Shown piece by piece: positions 24,901-35,694 of a DNA stretch of 64,000 nt. The DNA lies in contig NC_045147.1 in the NCBI RefSeq assembly GCF_008831285.2, positions 8,586,334-8,650,333 on the forward strand, in the 5' to 3' direction. The notes beneath the pieces are model-generated. The model worked only from the letters and a program-made list of their open reading frames with translations. It had not been told where the DNA came from and ran no database searches. A program made the position numbers and the translations under genes. This DNA comes from Nymphaea colorata (Eukaryota; Streptophyta; Magnoliopsida; Nymphaeales; Nymphaeaceae). How positions within the stretch are numbered: the stretch's first letter is position 1; each line of letters begins with the position of its first letter.

Positions 24901-27900
24901 TTTGTACAGGTAATCTTAAAATTTATCTTAAAATTATTTGTGACATTGTTTGCAAGATAGCATATATTTATCTTGTTTTCTGCAAATACTATCTGAAACT
25001 TGTGACTGGCATGTGCTCTCTGGACTCATTATTGGTGATGGGAACAGCGAGAGGAAGGATGCACCAGTATATTGGAAAATGCAGGAGCTAAAGGATCCCT
25101 TGAAGTCAACGGAAAGCCTGTCAAAAAGAACTCAGATGTCATCCTTCGGGCTGGGGATGAGCTGGTGTTTAGTTCATCTGGCAACCATTCTTATGTACCT
25201 TTTACTTGCTACTGGAACACACTGTTGCTTACTAAACTTAAGATTTGGTTCTATGGGACTTCATGGTGCTCTCTGCCTCTCTCTATCATTAACTTGGTAC
25301 TGGACATGTGTCTCTGTCTAACAAACTAGTCATAGTGGCAGAACATTTTGCATATCTTATCAAAATTTTATTTTGTTTTTCTTTTCGCCACACATCTGTT
25401 TATTGATACAAATACATGTGTATGCAGTATGCACAAAATAGTCTGTTCTCTGGATTATAATTTTATGTAGTTAGCTCTGAAGTAGCTGAATTCTAAGGTT
25501 CTTTCTTCTAGGCCGCTGCATTATATGATATGGAGGCGTATCGTATGATACATATCATATAAGTTGGCAACTTGGCTGAATATATATCATACACATTTTT
25601 CATGTGTGTCGTATATGTTTTGACCATATCTTGCCTTGTCTTATGATACGGTGCAATTTTTAAAAAAGGGGCACGATGCACCTTTTGATTGATTTTTTTT
25701 TAAACTGCCTCTTCTCCTCCATTTCTGACACATTTGAGAGCTTTGGGAGAGAGTTTTGCTGGTTTTGGAGAGAAATTGCCAAATAAATCATCAATTTGAG
25801 GGAGAAAGTGTCATTTTAGAGGAAGATTTGCTCGTGGGAAACCCGTTCATGTTTGGAAAAAGAAGTCTTTTGTGTTTTTTCTTATATAAAAGATATACGA
25901 TCTCTCAATTTCAAGGTTTATATATATTTCTATTGTTTTCTAAAGTTTACCATAAGTTTCTGTTTGTTTTATGAGATTTTTTTTTTTATCTTTTAATGTG
26001 TTGTTACCATATTGTGGCTTATGAATGATGAATCGTGTATGTTCATTTATGTGTGTGATGAGTGTTTTATATAGAACAAATATTCATGATTTTCTGAAAT
26101 TTTTTCTGGTTTTTTTTTTGGTGAGTTAAAAAATAATTTATGATACACTATGGTATGTTATGACTTATGATATGGTGTATAGGTTATCTCGACCGATATG
26201 CGTTACAATAAGCCTTTACAACATTGCTTTTAGGCATTCTTTGCATCCTTGCTTCATGGTATTCCTTAAAATGCGTCTAGATTTTCCAGCAGCTTACAGT
26301 TGAGAGTCCTACTGCTGCATCTTCTGTCGGTATTGCAGAGGCTCACAGTGCCCCTTTAAAATGAGGTTCAAGTTGAAGCAAGATCTCGTGATCCATCTGC
26401 TTGCTGTGGCAGGGGCATCAATATTGGCGTCTCTATCAAACCTTGGGAATGATCTGTCACTTCTTCCTCCACCTTCCCAAAGCAATGAGGATGCCCAACA
26501 AGCAATAGGGAGACCAGCATTATCTACTGCCTTTGAAGTACCAGACGATTCTGTTCCCGTGCTTGATATCAATACCTGCACCAGGAAAGACAGTGCTGAT
26601 CAAAATTCTAGAACTGTTGTGCCACTAGATGATAATGCACCCGCACCAGCTGAACAAACATCCAGAGTAGATGTTAATGTTGGCAACATTGATCGTGGTA
26701 TGAATGCAGATAATGGCAGATGGAACTTTAAGTCCATTTCACATAAAAAATTTATGCGTATGCTGAAGGATACAGCTGACATTGATCCAAGTGGGTCCTT
26801 TTTCAAACCATTACTTGAAGATAGAAAGGAGATGTTTAAGGATTCTGATTCATCAACACTTTTGCCAATGTCTGCTAAATGTCAAGCTTTTAAGGACAAC
26901 ATGCGCGAGGGAATTCTGGATGGTCAAAACACTCAAGTGTCATTTGACAACTTCCCTTATTATTTGAGGTATCATATTCTATCCATTCGGTTTCTGCAAA
27001 AATTCCTTTGTTTTTTGTGACTTTAGACTAGCTTTTGTCTCATGATGTGAGATGTCCATATCTTGTTTTGTTACATATTATAATTGGTTTATTCTTTTGA
27101 GATTTCGTCTATCAAAATGTGAGATGAGAATCTGTTATGTCTAAGTCACCATATGCCAAGCTAATCTCTCTATTATATAGTCTCTAGAATTACTTGCATA
27201 CAATGTTATTGCTTATATATAATCGAAGTAGAATAGGGACAAGAAAAAGAACATTTTTCTCATGGATCCAACATTGTAAAAAGCATGGCAGAATCAATCT
27301 CCAGTATCCTTCCCCAAATTGGGCATCTGGTTGCACCTTGGTATCTAGTATTTACATATCAACTTTACTTGAAGAGGGTACTAGGGAGTAAAGTTGTATG
27401 AGATTGTTTCTTTTGCATGATCAAAATGGACCAGAAATTACAAAATTTAGGAAGTTAAGGAAGTTTGTATTTTGCATGTTAGAGTGTGGTGCTTGAGATG
27501 AAGAGAAAAAGTTATGGTCGAATTGGTACTGTAGAGATAAAGCTAAGGAAACTGTACTATAAACTATAAGCTGAAGACAAAATATTAATGAAATTGTACA
27601 ATTCTATACTAGACTTCGTATCTATCTGGATAGCAACAATTGAACATTATCTTGCCCATGTTTTCGAGAAAGTAGCATCATATTTCTTAATTTTGCAAAC
27701 ATGTTTAGCGTTTCTTGTAGTTGCTTGTTATGATAAGCAGTAATATTATATGCTTATATGTATTGATTTATCAAAACTTTTAGCTACAGTTTGAAAATCC
27801 TTGTTTTGTTTAGTGAAAACACAAAAAATGCGTTGATTTGTCCTATCTACATACATTTGAAGCACAAGGAGTTTGCCAAGTTTACCACAGATCTTCCTAC

Positions 27901-28394
27901 TGTTAGTGCAAGAATTTTGTTATCGGATCCTTCAGGCACTCTTCTTGGAAATTTGTGGGTGTTAAGTGGAGGTTAGTTTTATCTACAAATGTTGTTACCA
28001 TATGCTGTCATTTCTCTTTTAGGTTCAGACATATATCCGGAGACATTGGCAAAGGCACTTGCCAACTTTTTTGGTTCCAAATTGCTTATAGTAGATGCAA
28101 ACTCATTACCGAATGTAAGTGCATGATTGTGTTTGCACATGTTTGTCTTGATTTTTTTTTTTTTTAATTTATTTTTCCTTGTTTAATTTCTTTAGAACTT
28201 TATTTCGGTCAGGGGCTGTCGGCAAAGGATTCAGATGTTAACAAGGATGGTGTAAGAGTTGAGAAGTTATCCGGTTCTGTTAAACATCGTTCTTCACATT
28301 CAGATGCTGTGCAGCAGAAGAAGTTGGCTTCTTCTGCCATTAACTCGAAATCCCCACCGAAACAGGAGGCTTCAACTGCATCATCCAAAACCTA
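21970..28394 (+). pseudogene. FHA-domain AAA-type ATPase gene, 5' half only
   Basis: Exons: 21970-22047 (MVSTRRTSSSAK), 22190-22373, 22500-22627 (SAPMEVEK, then LISQYPQ), 24793-24909 (NPHLFMYGPVFTVGQSRSCN), 25048-25194 (LEVNGKPVKKNSDVILRAGD), 26281-26968 (IFQQLTVESPTAAS, then AGASILASLSN and VSFDNFPYYL), 27814-27935 (SENTKNALICPIYIHLKHKE), 28023-28114 (GSDIYPETLAKALANFFGSK) and 28213-28394. Phases agree throughout. The FHA phosphopeptide-binding domain spans exons 4-6. The order matches large plant FHA-AAA ATPases, but the whole AAA module is missing: exon 9 runs KQEASTASSKT and meets TAG at 28392-28394 where repeat R begins. Exon 6 also has a 1-base insertion giving TGA (26362-26364) and a 4-base TGCT duplication near 26400; removing both restores phase. 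The exon 7 donor is GC. It may still be transcribed into R. Confidence 0.88.
25510..26230. repeat. Intronic repeat rich in ATAT/ATACGATAC words
   Basis: The intron between exons 5 and 6 of the FHA-AAA gene holds a segment bounded by runs such as ATATGATATGG / GTATCGTATGATACATATCAT on the left and ACTATGGTATGTTATGACTTATGATATGG on the right. Related words occur near 7030-7150. It looks like an inserted element, but its ends and target duplication could not be fixed. Confidence 0.4.
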
Positions 28395-29806
28395 GTCCAG
28401 CTCAGTTGGCTAGCCCCAACGACTCCTTTTGGAGCAATCGGACCTAGTCCAACTGCTAGTTCTCTTCTATCTTCTATTTTTTCTTTTTTTATTCCTTAGT
28501 TCTTCATTGTGTATGTACTGCTGTTGTTTTTGCCATTGTGAGGAAGTCGTTTTCTACAGCTTTTGGTAGGACTCAATAATATTTTTCATTCTCTATTTTT
28601 TTGGTCACATGGCCTCGGTGCTTTTCATGGAGTTTCACTGTATATATGTGACTGATGTCAGTCACATTTTCATGGTATCAGAGCTCTGGTTTGGGCTTTG
28701 ATTTGCTGATTGTGAGTACAACCTTTTTGTTGGTTCATAAATATGGTGTTCACCAACTACTTAGTGAAATTACTGAAGCCTTGAGGAATGGTTGCTGCTG
28801 CCCTTGCATGGAGACTAATACCGTGCTGATTTTGCTGACTGGCACACCTTTTGAAGCCAGTTGGTGACATGACATTTATGGGAACTCATTACCCATCAAC
28901 CAACCTTTTGTCTAGAAGACCATACTTTGACTAGAGAGCTGATGAAGTTCGTTGCTCTACCTAACAGGCCCATCTAGTTTGATAAATACTCCTCTTTAGA
29001 TAGAGGAGAGTTCCTACTTCTCGGTAACATACCATTTGATGTCAAGGACTTTTTTTGAAAGATGAAATTTTTAATTTTGATTAAAAGAATTTTAAAAGTG
29101 TCTTCTCACACAAATGATATTTCTTTATTTTATTCTTATTTCCTCTCTGAGTAAAAGGAAAATGTTTCAAATTTTTGTTGTCAATCACTAGAAGAGCAAG
29201 TCTAGAAAAATCCTAGATATGAACGGTGAGGAAAAATTCTATGAAGCTGAGAAAGTCAAAACTAGGAAAGGTTATTGACTCTACCGATCAAGCGTCTACA
29301 AGGATTTAGCAGGAAAATATCCTAAGAGAGAGGCCATAATGTCATTTAAAATCTTGGTAGGTATCAAAATGAGAGTTGAGAGATGGGCTCAGGGCTTGTG
29401 TAGTCGTTCCTCTGGGTTAGTAATCGAGAGTACCTGGTAGGCATAAAGGTGATTTATGTCTATGCTGCGAAGATGATGACTTATGAACTTTTGGCATATT
29501 GAAAACCCGCAAGGTGAAACGGGTTGGATACGTGACAAAGCTACACATAACCACCAAAGTGGTGGAGCTCTGTAGTAGCCTCTGGAGTGGTGAGGTATTC
29601 CCTCAGAGGTGAAGGTCGGCCTAAAAAAAAAAATCAAAAGCAAGAAAAAAAGGCAAAAAGCTGCTACAAAAAAATAAAAAGAAAAAAAGGTGTCTGCCAA
29701 GAGATGAATAGCATGAATGCTGAACTCATAGGAATTAAACGTGACAATCTTTTGTGGATGTGCAATTATTAGGTCAATATCTGCTCATATTTTTTGATTT
29801 CTAAGA
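28395..29806 (+). mobile_element. Repeat R, primary copy 1, left part (LTR-like start plus primer site)
   Basis: Starts TCCAGCTCAGTTGGCTAGCC immediately after the truncated FHA-AAA exon. The same start recurs at 41991. At 28673-28684 it has TGGTATCAGAGC preceded by a TTTTCA end, so 28395-28672 looks like (part of) a 5' LTR and what follows like the leader of a non-autonomous retroelement. No protein domain was found in it. It is interrupted at the TAAGA of 29802-29806 by copia-2 and resumes at 34975. The block around 29400-29640 is the part best conserved in the minus-strand copy at 1-1445. Confidence 0.75.
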
Positions 29807-29971
29807 TGTTAAGATGTGTTTATATTCAGTTTTAGGTTTAAGAGGGTACTTTTGTAATAACTTTTCCTTTAGATGTTTCTCTTGTAACTTCTCTCTCTCC
29901 TCTAGTCTATATAAAGAGGAGTTAGGGCAGATTTCGAGGTTAATCAAAGATTATTCTTTCTAATCTTATCA
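29807..29971 (+). repeat. 5' LTR of copia-2
   Basis: 165 bp, TG...CA, one mismatch to the 3' LTR. It holds a TATATAAA box at 29908-29915, in the expected place for the element's own promoter. Confidence 0.96.
29908..29915 (+). promoter_or_regulatory. TATA box in copia-2 5' LTR
   Basis: TATATAAA preceded by a CT-rich stretch and followed by ~55 bases to the LTR end. It is identical in the 3' LTR, where it could drive transcription outward into downstream repeat R and the CAP-D3 array. Confidence 0.6.
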
Positions 29972-29983
29972 TGGTATCAGAGC
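29972..29983 (+). promoter_or_regulatory. Primer binding site of copia-2
   Basis: TGGTATCAGAGC immediately after the LTR, complementary to initiator tRNA-Met as is usual for plant copia elements. Confidence 0.94.
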
Positions 29984-30105
29984 AGCAGCCGTCTCCTCCT
30001 CCTTGGCGCGCCGATTGAGCGGCGCCGCCCGCCGCCTGACCGCGCCCATCGCTGCGCTTCCTCCACCCGCTCGTGTCCACCCGACGCCTCCGCCAGTCGC
30101 TGTCC

Positions 30106-30233
30106 TGACCTCTCCGCCCGACGCCTCCGCCCGTCGCTGACCTCTCCACCCGACGCCTCCGCCCGTCGCTGACCTCTCCGCCTGACGCCTCCGCCCATTG
30201 CTGTCTTCTCCGCCCGACGCCTCCGTCAGCTGT
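30106..30233 (+). repeat. 32-bp GC-rich minisatellite in copia-2 leader
   Basis: Four units start at 30106, 30138, 30170 and 30202, each built on TGACCTCTCCGCCCGACGCC plus CTCCGCCCGTCGC, with increasing variation. They lie between the primer site and the gag start, in a leader (29990-30440) much more GC-rich than the surroundings. Confidence 0.85.
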
Positions 30234-30596
30234 TGCAGTCATCTTCGCCGCTGCCCGCCGTGGCTGTCACCTCCGCCCGCCGCCGCCGTCCGTCGCTGTT
30301 GCTTCTCCGCTGCCGCTGAATCGCCGCTGCACGCTGCATCGCCTCTGCTGTCTCCACCACTCTCCTCTGCTCCACCGCTGCTCTGCACGCTGATTTTCCT
30401 CTCAGCGTCTTCGCTGTCGCCTCTGGTAATCTGTCTTCGTTCAGTTCTGTTGTTGCCTCTTCCAGCCGATCAGACTTATGGATTGCTGCCTGTGTTAACT
30501 GCTTCATGATCAGCATGTTGTCTTTCGATATGTGATTGTCTTCTTTTTGCCTGCACTTCCTATTCCGTGGCTCGGTTTCCTCCATTGTGTTGAGCG

Positions 30597-33500
30597 ATGT
30601 CTGAAATTAGCAGCGGCGCTAATACCTCTTCCTTTGTGTCGTCGGGAGAGATGAAGAGTTCCCCATTTTCCAGCTTTATCACCAAAATGGATGGGGGTAA
30701 TTACGAGATGTGGGCCATGCAAGTAAAAAGAACCTTGATCGCTCATGAGAAGGAACATCTTATATTGGAGCCCGAGCCCGTACAGAAGGTAGGAAAATAT
30801 ACTACTTGGTTTAAAGATAATTCGTTGGTTATGGTATGGATTGTTGGTACTCTTACTCAAGACATTGCCAATGAAGTCCTGCATAAGGAAAGTGCAAAGG
30901 ATATGTGGGATTCCCTTGCAGCCACCTATTCACAAGCAAGGAATGAAACAAGAATTATGCAGCTTCATCATGATATTCATCAGATGCGCCAAGATGGTCG
31001 CCCTCTACATACTTATTATTCTAGTCTCAAGTCCATGTTTGAGAGACTAAACAGCTACTTTCCTGCATGTAAGTGTGAACAACAGAAGGCATACAGAGAT
31101 ATGCTTATGGTCGGAGTATTTCTGTCTGGATTAGACTCTGTTTATGAATCAGCAAAGAATCAGATGCTCACTAGTCCCTCGATTCCTCCTATTGATGAAG
31201 CTTATAGTAGGCTAAGCAGAATTCCAATCCCTTCATCGACTGTTCTTGATACCACTTCTGCTATGCTTGCTACTCGTGGCAGAGGTGGGTCCCTCTTTGC
31301 CAGAGGACGAGGATACCGTGGCCGTGGCAATACCCCTTCGCGCCCAGTATGTCAGTTTTGTCATCGCATTGGTCACACTGTGGATAAGTGTTGGCAGAAA
31401 CATGGTCGTCCAGCTGTTGCCAATCAGACTGTTTTTACTGATTCTCCAGAGCAGCCTAAGACTCAGCATCCTGTTTCCTCCAGTGAGTTACGTGCAGATG
31501 ATATTATCTCTCAGTTGAGACACTTGATTGGAGATAGACCTCAACAAGCTCCTGATCCGACCACCTCTACTATCACTACTGCTGCCAGTGCATCTTCATC
31601 TGGTATGTATTCTGACACTACAGATTGGCTCATTGATTCGGGTGCATCGACACATCTCTGTGGAGACAAGGCACAGTTTACTTCTTATGTCCCTACTCCA
31701 CCTGGTCGCTCGGTTATTCTAGCAGATGGCAAATATTCTCCCGTTGTTGGACTTGGAGAGGTCCAACTTACTTCATCATTACCATTGCAACATGTTCTTC
31801 ATGCACCAGAATTCCCACATAGCCTACTATCTATCAGTCAGATTACCAGAGATTTAAACTGTCGTGCGATATTTGACTCCTCTTCTCTTGTGTTTCAGGA
31901 TATACTGACGGGCAGGGTGATTGGCAGTGGCCGTGAACAGGGAGGTCTTTACAGGCTAGTGCATCCCTTTCCCTTTGCTGGGTCTACCTCTGCAGGGTCG
32001 TCCTCATCCTCGGCTTATACTTGGCATTTACGTTTTGGACATCTACCGTTTCAGAAACTGCTGCATGTTCTTCCTCAGCTGTCTCCTAAGTCTTCTTTTC
32101 AATGCGAGTCTTGTCAGTTGGGCAAACACCATCGGTCATCCTTTCCTCCACGGCCCAGTCGAAGTAGCCATTCTGTGTTTGAGTTACTTCATTTTGATGT
32201 TTGGGGTCCGAGTCGTACACCTGCTCTTCAAGGTCATCGATATTATCTTGTTGCTGTCGATGACTATAGTCGTGTTAGTTGGGTTTTTCTTATGAAGCAT
32301 AAATCTGAAGTGGGTCATGTAATCAAAAATTTTATCAATGAAATTCTGACTCAGTTTGATACTTGTGTCAAAATTGTGCGCTCTGACAATGCTCTTGAGT
32401 TCTGTGCTTCCTCTTTGGAACAATTTTTCAGGGATAAGGGTATCATCCACCAAACTTCTTGTGCCTATACCTCCCAACAAAATGGGGTTGCTGAACGGAA
32501 ACACCGTCATATTCTTGATGTTGCCAGAACCATTATCATACATAGCCATGTTCCCCATTCTTACTGGGGCGATGCTGTTCTCACAGCATGCTATCTTATT
32601 AATCGTATGCCGTCATCTGTGTTGGGAGACCTTATTCCTATCTCTGTCCTCTTTCCTGACAAAGACTTGTTTTCTGTTCCACCTCGTGTTTTTGGATGTG
32701 TTGCCTTTGTTCAGTTGCTTGGTCCTGGGCGAGATAAGTTGTCTCCTCGGGCCATCAAAACGATCTTTGTTGGTTATTCCCGCACTCAAAAGGGATATCG
32801 ATGTTATGATCCTTCTACTCGTCGGTATTATGTGAGTGCTGATGTTACATTTTTTGAATCAACCTCTTTCTTCTCCCCAAATGGAACTCAATTAAGGGCG
32901 CCTGAATTAAATGATGAAGTCCAATTTCCTCTACCTCTCATGAGTTGTCCAAACCCAGTTGATCCACGTTTTGGGGCTGTCTACCAACGTCGTACTAAGC
33001 CTGCTGCGCCTGTTCAATGTGCACCTGTGCCTTCACCCAGCACGCCCAAGGTAATTCCTGACACAAACTCAACTGACAATGTTTTATGTAATGATGACAT
33101 AGGAGTATGTCACGAGCATGTTCCTGCTCCTAATGAACTTGATATGCCCATTGCTCAAAGGAAAGGCAAACGCAGTTGCACTTTGCATCCTATCTCTGGT
33201 CATTTATCCATGGATAGACTCACCCCTATGTACCGACAGTTTGTCAAGGGGCTGTCGGCTATTGCTCTTCCACAGAATCCCATGGATGCTCTCTCTGATC
33301 CCAAATGGGCAGCAGCTATGCAAGAAGAGATGGATGCTCTTCAGTCTAGAGGCACCTGGACACTTGTTACTCCTTCAGCTGATGCAGCCATTGTTGGTTG
33401 CAGATGGGTCTTTACTATCAAATACAGAGCAGATGGCAGTATTGACAGATATAAGGCTCGTCTGGTTGCAAAAGGCTATACCCAAACTTATGGGGTTGAT

Positions 33501-34802
33501 TATTATGATACCTTCTCTCCTGTGGCACGACATGCTTCTTTACGGATTCTCCTTGCTGTGGCTGTCAGCAAGAATTGGTCTCTCTCACAGCTTGATGTCA
33601 AAAATGCCTTTCTCTATGGTGACTTACATGAAGAAGTGTATATGCAGCAACCATCAGGGTTTGTTGCTGAGGGGGAGTGTCAGAAAGTGTGCAGATTGAG
33701 AAAGGCGATTTATGGTCTGAAACAGAGTCCTCGAGCTTGGTTTCAGAAATTGTCAGAGAATATTGAGAATGAGGGCTTCAGACGTTCTTCGGCCGACCAT
33801 TCCCTCTTTGTCAAGAAGACTTCTACAGGTACGGTGATAGTTCTTGTCTATGTTGATGATATCATTGTTACAGGGGATGATGATCAGGGGATTTCCAACA
33901 TCAAGGATGTCCTTGGACAACACTTTGTCACCAAGGACCTTGGTGAACTACGTTATTTCCTTGGTATTGAGTTTGCCAGAAATCAAAAGGGCCTTATCAT
34001 GTGCCAGAGGAAATACGTTACTGATGTTTTGCAAGAGACAGGGATGCTGGGGTGTCGGCCTGCATCCACGCCTATGGATATCAATACCCGCTTGTATGAT
34101 GATGATACTGAAGATGTTGATGCGAGATAGTATAGAGGGATTGTTGGGAAGCTCCTATACATCACTGTTACTCGACCTGACATTGCCTATGCTGTTAGCA
34201 GAGTGAGTCAATTTATGGATAAGCCCAAGAAAGTTCATTGGGATGCTGCTATGATGATTCTTAGGTATCTAAAGAATTCACCAGGAACGGGACTCTTCTT
34301 TTAGAATGGTACCTCACTCACTATATCTGTGTATGTTGATGCCGACTATGCAGGATGCCCCTTGGACAGAAAATCCACTACTGGATTTTGTGTGTTTATT
34401 GGATCCAACTTGGTTACATGGAAGAGTAAGAAGCAAACTGTGGTTGCTAGATCAAGTGCAGAATCTGAGTATAGAGCTATGGTTCAGGGTACTGCTGAAG
34501 TTATGTGGGTTAGATCCCTGATGTTGGATCTTACTGTCGAAGTGCCTCTTCCTATGCAACTGTTATGTGATAACAAAGCTGCACTGTTTATTGCTAATAA
34601 TCCGGCTTTTCATGAAAGAACCAAGCATGTTGAAGTAGATTGTCACTATACTAGAGACATGATTCAAAAGGAGCTTGTAAGTACCTCACACATTTCAACT
34701 ACAGGGCAAACGGCTGATATCTTTACTAAGGCTCTTGCAAGGGGACCATTCCAAAGCTGCTGTTCCAAGTTGAGCCTATTTGACATATACGCTCCAACTT
34801 GA
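30597..34802 (+). pseudogene. Copia-2 gag-pol polyprotein with two amber stops
   Basis: The open frame 30597-34130 (1177 residues) carries gag (MDGGNYEMW near residue 31), a CCHC zinc knuckle (C252, C255, H260, C265), protease (WLIDSGA 344-350), the HHCC zinc site (H477, H482, C503, C506), integrase catalytic D534, D597 and E633 with 62 and 35 residues between them, and reverse transcriptase (YVDD 1085-1088). It stops at TAG 34128-34130. The same frame continues through the end of reverse transcriptase, meets a second TAG at 34302-34304, and ends with RNase H (YVDADYAG, SSAESEYRAMV) at TGA 34800-34802. No frameshift is needed. The ATG at 30597 follows the GC-rich leader and begins the gag homology. 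Except for the two point-mutation stops it appears intact. Confidence 0.95.
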
Positions 34803-34809
34803 GGGGGAG
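34801..34809 (+). promoter_or_regulatory. Polypurine tract of copia-2
   Basis: GAGGGGGAG lies directly before the 3' LTR. The same motif is used by copia-1 (20360-20368) and the fragments at 46653 and 47150. Confidence 0.9.
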
Positions 34810-34974
34810 TGTTAAGATGTGTTTATATTCAGTTTTAGGTTTAAGAGGGTACTTTTGTAATAACTTTTCCTTTAGATGTTTCTCTTGTAACTTCTCTCTC
34901 TCCTCTAGTCTATATAAAGAGGAGTTAGGGCAGATTTCAAGGTTAATCAAAGATTATTCTTTCTAATCTTATCA
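34810..34974 (+). repeat. 3' LTR of copia-2
   Basis: 165 bp, identical to the 5' LTR except one A/G site, followed by the TAAGA duplication. Confidence 0.96.
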
Positions 34975-35694
34975 TAAGACGTCGAGGATGATTCCTTTTT
35001 GTTCATATTTTGGAACTTTAAAGACATCCCTTCTAGAGATTCAACAACATTAATGCCAAATGAATCCTGATGCTTGTATGGTATTGAGGATAAATGAAGG
35101 GCATATCATTTGCACAACACGAGCACTAAAGCCTATGATTTAAATTGATGATTTATAAGCTATTTCAAAGTAAAAAACTTGACATCTCTTGTTATGTTTT
35201 CCGGCTTCTTAGGCGATCTCCCAACCCCTTTTTGTTCTTGAAGGATGTTGTCATTTTCGTTACCAAACTGGTAGTCCGTTCACATAATGGATGAAGCCTC
35301 TCAAACATATCCAACTCATTTTCAAACGCAATATATTGTGATGATTTATATCTTTTTCATCTCCCCTGTCTCATAATACGGGGACCATTCCCTCCCTTTG
35401 AGACTTCTTTGAAAACTCCAAACATCCATTATTGCTGATCAAGCTTTATGGTTTCACACATCATGCATAGCATATTTAGCTTAAATCTTTATATTTTTTG
35501 ATAGTTGTGGAGAATTTCAACTTACGATTGTTGTTTTTTTTTGAAAAAGGACAAAAAAAATTGCTTTGAGAAACATACTGTTTTCAATCATATTCTCCAT
35601 CAAAGAAAAAAAAATTGTTCTTCATGTTTCAAAAAGCTATACTTTCCTCTATTGCATGGCGTTTGATCTTGTTTTCTACTGTAAAATCAAGGTT
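34975..35694 (+). mobile_element. Repeat R, primary copy 1, right part
   Basis: Continues repeat R after copia-2 and is collinear with 43353-44072. At 35695 it switches, without any gap, into intron sequence of the CAP-D3 exon array (GAGTGGGTTCTTCCTG). The identical switch point at 44073 in the second block shows that R and the CAP-D3 piece were joined before the block was duplicated. Confidence 0.75.

Larger units (their letters stand above)
29807..34974 (+). mobile_element. Ty1/copia LTR retrotransposon (copia-2), structurally complete and young
   Basis: 165-bp LTRs (29807-29971, 34810-34974) begin TGTTAAGATG and end CTTATCA. They differ at a single base (CGAGG versus CAAGG near the end). 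Perfect 5-bp target duplication TAAGA lies at 29802-29806 and 34975-34979. The primer site is 29972-29983 and the polypurine tract GAGGGGGAG 34801-34809. A single gag-pol frame covers 30597-34802 apart from two TAG stops. Insertion is into repeat R; the paralogous R copies at 43353, 46116 and 536 keep an empty TAAGA. Confidence 0.97.

Noticed and set aside
29972..29983. tRNA gene at TGGTATCAGAGC sites
   Set aside because: These are 12-base primer sites at LTR ends; no cloverleaf surrounds them. No tRNA or rRNA gene was found in the window.
29940..30242. Arginine/glycine-rich ORFs on the minus strand of the copia-2 leader
   Set aside because: They are a by-product of the GC-rich 32-bp repeat and overlap the LTR.
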